From CAYPHY01 sp964410625 (GTDB lineage: Bacteria; Chloroflexota; Anaerolineae; Promineifilales; Promineifilaceae), in contig CAYPHY010000006.1 in assembly GCA_964410625.1 (NCBI GenBank), forward strand, positions 62,001 to 126,000: a stretch of DNA of 64,000 nt, written 5' to 3'. Positions 60,699 through 64,000 of this stretch are shown piece after piece. The first letter of the stretch is position 1, and every line of letters begins with the position of its first letter. The position numbers and the translations under genes were made by a program. Below the pieces are notes generated by a model. The model worked only from the letters and a program-made list of their open reading frames with translations. It ran no database searches and had not been told where the DNA came from.

Positions 60699-61064
60699 AT
60701 GTTTGGACTGTTTAGACTCGCAGGAAGAACGGCCGTCATCACCGTCGCCACCCTTGCCGGAAATTGGGTTGGCGAACAGATTCGCGCCCAGATGACCGGC
60801 CAACCGGGACACCAACTGCGTCTGGTGCAGCAAAACGAGCAAGGCGAAACGTTGATCGCCGCCAACCCTGTCTTCAGCAACCTGCTCCCCGGCTTGTTGA
60901 TCGGCCTCTTTCGCAAACCTTCCTGGTTTTGGGCTTTCGTTGGTGGCGCGGCCGCCAGTGCCCTTCTCGGCGACCGCTACGAACCCCAACTCAAGCAACT
61001 GGTCGGCCGACAACTGCCACCGACCGTGAAGCAATTGACCGAGCGCATTCCGATGAAGCCGTAA
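60699..61064 (+). CDS. Small membrane-associated protein of unknown function
   Basis: A 121-residue protein with an N-terminal amphipathic helix (FGLFRLAGRTAVITVATLAG), a Gly-rich hydrophobic stretch (NLLPGLLIGLFRKPSWFWAFVGGAAASALL) and a polar tail. It has one or two membrane spans and no recognised domain. GCAAAGGAG precedes the ATG, so it is probably translated. Confidence 0.55.
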   Translation: MFGLFRLAGRTAVITVATLAGNWVGEQIRAQMTGQPGHQLRLVQQNEQGETLIAANPVFSNLLPGLLIGLFRKPSWFWAFVGGAAASALLGDRYEPQLKQLVGRQLPPTVKQLTERIPMKP

Positions 61065-61065
61065 A

Positions 61066-61182
61066 GACAACAGCGGATAGGGAAATAAACGGATGCTTAC
61101 CTTACCATCCGTTTATTTCCCTATCCGTTGTAGTTATCCGCTAGTAGAAACCGGGTTTCCCCGAAGAAACCCGGCTTATAAG
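61066..61182. repeat. Family E palindrome followed by a family G hairpin
   Basis: AACAGCGGATAGGGAAATAA and ATTTCCCTATCCGTTGT are inverted arms around CTTACCTTACC; GTAGAAACCGGGTTTCC and GAAGAAACCCGGCTTA follow. Together they fill the gap before the decarboxylase gene. Confidence 0.88.
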
Positions 61183-61202
61183 TTAATTATCCCTTTCACT
61201 AC

Positions 61203-62651
61203 ATGTCTGAACCACGAAACTACCATATGACCCCGGCCGAGTTTCGCCAACACGGCCACGAGCTAATAGACTGGATCGCCGACTATTATGAGCGTATCGA
61301 AAGCTTGCCCGTCCTCTCACAGGTAGAGCCGGGCGAGATTCGCGCTGCGCTGCCACCCCACCCACCAGAACAGGGCGAATCCTTTACCGAGATGATGAAG
61401 GATGTCGAGCAAATCATCATGCCCGGCATCACCCATTGGCAATCGCCCAACTTCTATGCCTTCTTCCCGTCCAACACCTCCGGCCCCGGCATCCTGGGGG
61501 AGTTGCTCTCCGCCGGTCTGGGCGTGCAGGGCATGTTGTGGCTGACCAGCCCTGCCTGCACCGAATTGGAGACTCATATGATGGACTGGCTGGTGGAGAT
61601 GCTCGGCCTGCCAGAACGATTCAAATCGAGCAGTTCCGGCGGCGGGGTGATCCAGGATACCGCCAGCAATGCTGCGCTTTGTGCCTTGCTCGCTGCCCGC
61701 GAACGTGCAACCGGTTATTCGAGCAATGAGTGGGGGATCAACGATGCTCGTCTGCGAGCCTACACCTCCACCCAGGCCCACTCTTCGCTGGCGAAGGCGA
61801 TGGGCATCATTGGCCTCGGCCGCCAGAATATGCACACCGTGGAAACGGATGAGACGTTCGCCATGCGGCCGGACGCGCTGGCGAAACAGCTGGCGGCCGC
61901 CCGTGCTGATGGCCTGCTGCCTTTCTTCGTCTGCGCCACGGTTGGGACCACTTCCTCCCTAGCGATAGACCCTGTGCGCGAGATCGCCGAGATTTGCCGT
62001 GAACACAATGTCTGGCTGCATGTGGACGCGGCGATGGCGGGAACGGCCGCGCTCTGCCCCGAATTTCGCTCCATCCACGACGGCCTGGAACTGGCCGACA
62101 GCTACGCCTTCAACCCCCACAAGTGGATGTTCACCAACTTTGATTGCAACTGCTTTTTCGTCGCCGACCGCGCCGCGCTGATCCGCACGCTCTCCATCCT
62201 CCCCGTCTATCTGCGCAACCAGGCGACGGAATCGGGAGCGGTGATTGATTACCGCGATTGGCATGTACAGCTCGGCCGTCGCTTCCGCGCCCTGAAGCTG
62301 TGGTTTGTCATTCGCCATTATGGGATTGAGGGGCTGCGTTATCATGTGCGTCGCCATGTCGAGTTGGCACAGCAGTTCGCTGGTTGGGTTGAGGCAGCGG
62401 CCGATTTTGAACTTGCCGCTCCACCCTCACTTAATCTTATCTGCTTCCGCCACCACGGAGGGGACGAGCTGAACCAAACATTGCTCGACCGGCTCAATCA
62501 AAGCGGCAAGCTTTATCTGACCCATACGGTGTTGGACGGCCGTTACACCCTGCGCCTCTGCATCGGCCAGTCCCACACTGAAGCGCGGCATGTGGAACAG
62601 GCGTGGAAGTTGATTCAAGAGACGGCCGCTGCATTAGAGGCGCCTATATAA
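61203..62651 (+). CDS. Pyridoxal-dependent decarboxylase, aromatic-L-amino-acid decarboxylase-like (group II)
   Basis: A 482-residue PLP enzyme with the group II layout: SPACTELETHMMDWLVEMLGLP, QDTASNAALCALLAARE, a VHVDAAMAG-type segment (WLHVDAAMAGTAALCPEFR) with the PLP-contacting Asp, and the Schiff-base Lys in FNPHKWMFTNFDCNCFFV. Members remove CO2 from tyrosine, DOPA, tryptophan or related amino acids to give amines. The exact substrate cannot be read. It is transcribed singly between repeats. Confidence 0.93.
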   Translation: MSEPRNYHMTPAEFRQHGHELIDWIADYYERIESLPVLSQVEPGEIRAALPPHPPEQGESFTEMMKDVEQIIMPGITHWQSPNFYAFFPSNTSGPGILGELLSAGLGVQGMLWLTSPACTELETHMMDWLVEMLGLPERFKSSSSGGGVIQDTASNAALCALLAARERATGYSSNEWGINDARLRAYTSTQAHSSLAKAMGIIGLGRQNMHTVETDETFAMRPDALAKQLAAARADGLLPFFVCATVGTTSSLAIDPVREIAEICREHNVWLHVDAAMAGTAALCPEFRSIHDGLELADSYAFNPHKWMFTNFDCNCFFVADRAALIRTLSILPVYLRNQATESGAVIDYRDWHVQLGRRFRALKLWFVIRHYGIEGLRYHVRRHVELAQQFAGWVEAAADFELAAPPSLNLICFRHHGGDELNQTLLDRLNQSGKLYLTHTVLDGRYTLRLCIGQSHTEARHVEQAWKLIQETAAALEAPI

Positions 62652-62732
62652 ACTCCTGCGTGCTTGAGTTCAAAGGCAGAAAACGGTATGGTGGGTGAGG
62701 TGGGTGAATAGAGATTAGTGGGAATAACTCTT

Positions 62733-62800
62733 TAGACAGGATTTACAGGATTAACAAGATAAAGCCTCCCTGCCAATCTTGTTAATCCTGTCTATGACCG
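62733..62800. repeat. ACAGGATTTACAGGATTAACAAGAT palindrome
   Basis: ACAGGATTAACAAGATAAAG and CCAATCTTGTTAATCCTGTC form a 16-bp stem with a short loop. A one-arm extension TTTAGACAGGATTT precedes it. Confidence 0.9.
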
Positions 62801-62848
62801 ATATTGTCTAATGAATGTTATGTTCAAAGCCAAAGGAGCGATACAACT

Positions 62849-63460
62849 ATGGCAAAAGGATCAAAGGGTAAAAGTGGCCCTCCTCCAAAGATTGAAATAG
62901 TAAAAGAATTTTCACCAGAACAAGGTGAAGCGTTACTAGAAACGTTGCAAGCCCGTTTTGAGGAAAACATGAGCCGCCATAAAGGTGTTAAATGGGCTGA
63001 TATACAAGCGAAGCTGGAAGCGGATGCGGATAAGTTAGCATCGCTCTTTGCAATGGAAAGCAGCGGCGGCGAACCGGATGTGGTCGGTTATGATAAAAAG
63101 ACGGGCGAGTACATCTTTTATGATTGTTCAGAGCAAAGTCCTAAAGGGCGCAGAAGTATCTGTTACGATGGAGAAGCGCAGAAACAAAGAGAGAAGAAAG
63201 GTGTTTACCCGGCCGGTAACGCGGTAGACCTGGCGGCCGCTATGGGGACCGAGCTTTTAACGGAGGACGAGTATCGGGAACTCCAAAAACTTGGAGAATT
63301 TGACACGAAAACAGAAAGCTGGGTGAAAACGCCTGATGATGTTAGAGAGTTAGGTGGTGCGCTCTATTGCGATCGTCGCTACGGCCGTGTCTTTACGTCC
63401 CACAACAGTGCACCCTCCTTTTATTCCTCCAGGGGATTTCGTGGCTCGCTGAAAGTCTAA
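62849..63460 (+). CDS. DUF4256 family protein
   Basis: A basic, Gly/Lys-rich N-terminus is followed by the DUF4256 pattern: LLETLQARFEENMSRHKGVKW, LASLFAMESSGGEPDVVGYD, YIFYDCSEQSPKGRRSICYDGEA and a YREL ... LGGALYCDRRYGRVFTSHNSAPSFY end. The function of the family is unknown. The ATG at 62849 is ten bases behind AAGGAG and gives the usual length. Confidence 0.88.
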   Translation: MAKGSKGKSGPPPKIEIVKEFSPEQGEALLETLQARFEENMSRHKGVKWADIQAKLEADADKLASLFAMESSGGEPDVVGYDKKTGEYIFYDCSEQSPKGRRSICYDGEAQKQREKKGVYPAGNAVDLAAAMGTELLTEDEYRELQKLGEFDTKTESWVKTPDDVRELGGALYCDRRYGRVFTSHNSAPSFYSSRGFRGSLKV

Positions 63461-63470
63461 ATACGGATTT

Positions 63471-63735
63471 CTTTGACACGAATTTCACGAATGACACGAA
63501 TTAGTATCCCTATTGATCCGTCCCATCCGTAACAACCACGGTTAATAGGTAAAACTAACTCTTCGTACCTTTCCCCGTAAGACAAATTGAAAGTAATTTA
63601 GCCTATGCTGGCGGGAAGCTGGCAATAGTTGTGCGCGTTCCAGCATCTCTTTCTAATTTTGAGGAGTATGGTAAGAGGCGCGAGACGCAACGGCCGAGAG
63701 TGATTGTCAATTCACAGTTGTGAATTGACAGTTAA
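63471..63735. repeat. 469-base gap (63461-63929) with family C words and a TCAATTCACAGTTGTGAATTGA palindrome
   Basis: TTGACACGAATTTCACGAATG (63473) starts the gap. A perfect stem TCAATTCACA/TGTGAATTGA lies at about 63706-63729. Between and after them no gene is evident. One frame from about 63815 reads LEYGVVIVALLLPGIIAAW in phase with the next gene but has no start codon in a good context. Confidence 0.65.
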
Positions 63736-63929
63736 CTATTAAAAACTGCCAGTTGTGCCATCTTCCCATAGACTCCCAAAATTATAAACCTGTCTGTCGT
63801 ACTGCTCCGAACGTATTGGAATACGGCGTGGTTATCGTTGCGTTGTTGCTGCCCGGCATTATTGCTGCCTGGCAATTTTCCACCATGCCTATTTTTAATT
63901 TAGAAGCGAGTAACGGAGGAAGTAAAGTA

Positions 63930-64000
63930 ATGATCTTTTCACGTAACAGTAGTCGTAGCTTGTTGTTTTTGTTTATTGGTCTATTGATCGCGGCCGCGTT
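63930..64000 (+). CDS. 3'-truncated gene with an N-terminal signal or membrane helix
   Basis: A GGAGG about ten bases upstream precedes an ATG that opens MIFSRNSSRSLLFLFIGLLIAAA and runs off the window. The start looks like a signal peptide or signal anchor. The product cannot be named from 23 residues. Confidence 0.6.
   Translation, partial: MIFSRNSSRSLLFLFIGLLIAAA

Noticed and set aside
63815..63930. Flp-pilin-like frame (LEYGVVIVALLLPGIIAAW) upstream of the last gene
   Set aside because: It has no start codon in a suitable context and a strong Shine-Dalgarno favours the start at 63930.

Overview
This 64 kb window is a moderately GC-rich bacterial chromosome segment that is most consistent with Chloroflexota (Anaerolineae/Ardenticatenia-like). 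That placement is inferred from gene style, not from a marker gene: no rRNA or tRNA was seen. Supporting signs are a PduO/ECF gene set, secreted proteins ending in a '-YLPVIQP'/'-FLPMAIAEE' type tail, Tat-type solute-binding lipoproteins, and an extreme excess of the palindrome CGGCCG across coding DNA. Genes are densely packed and most neighbours are separated by short two-armed palindromic repeats.

Layout. 0-7.3 kb: a 5'-truncated membrane glycosyltransferase-like gene, an AI-2E family permease, a methyltransferase/fructosamine-kinase pair and two paralogous lipoproteins. 7.4-15.3 kb (minus strand): an apparent cobalamin-acquisition operon. It starts with a cobalamin riboswitch and an intrinsic terminator. 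These are followed by a secreted alpha/alpha-toroid protein, a membrane-anchored DUF4430 protein, the ECF S component, EcfT, a fused double EcfA and, last, a PduO-type cobalamin adenosyltransferase. The toroid and DUF4430 folds are the two halves of animal intrinsic factor/transcobalamin, so this looks like a bacterial cell-surface B12-capture system with riboswitch control. 15.6-23.4 kb: SIMPL protein, lipoprotein, MFS permease, AraC/GyrI regulator, BtrH-like protein and an HNH endonuclease gene pair. 23.4-29.4 kb: a heterotetrameric sarcosine oxidase operon (soxB-D-A-G) with a DinB-like gene. 29.5-46.4 kb: a PucR regulator divergent from a complete dipeptide-type ABC importer, then CBS-ACT, enolase-superfamily-like, IclR, MttB-superfamily, FAD oxidoreductase and PhnD-like genes. 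This is plausibly a methylated-amine/betaine utilisation region that could draw on the B12 supplied by the first island. 46.4-64 kb: a secreted DNRLRE protein, tyrosine recombinase, SRPBCC protein, a three-gene MacAB-like exporter with an internally duplicated adaptor, an alkyl-DHAP-synthase-like flavoprotein, a dinJ-yafQ toxin-antitoxin pair, an ABC exporter, an aromatic-amino-acid-decarboxylase-like enzyme and a DUF4256 protein.

The most pervasive unexplained structure is a set of more than a dozen families of short-word, two-armed palindromic repeats lying between genes. Several have entered coding sequence: they supply stop codons and C-terminal tails for at least eight genes, and sit in frame inside a methyltransferase, the sarcosine oxidase alpha subunit, EcfT and a glycosyltransferase. 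Two unrelated proteins share the peptide HVERFxKSL for this reason. All family assignments were made by reading the sequence; no database search was run.
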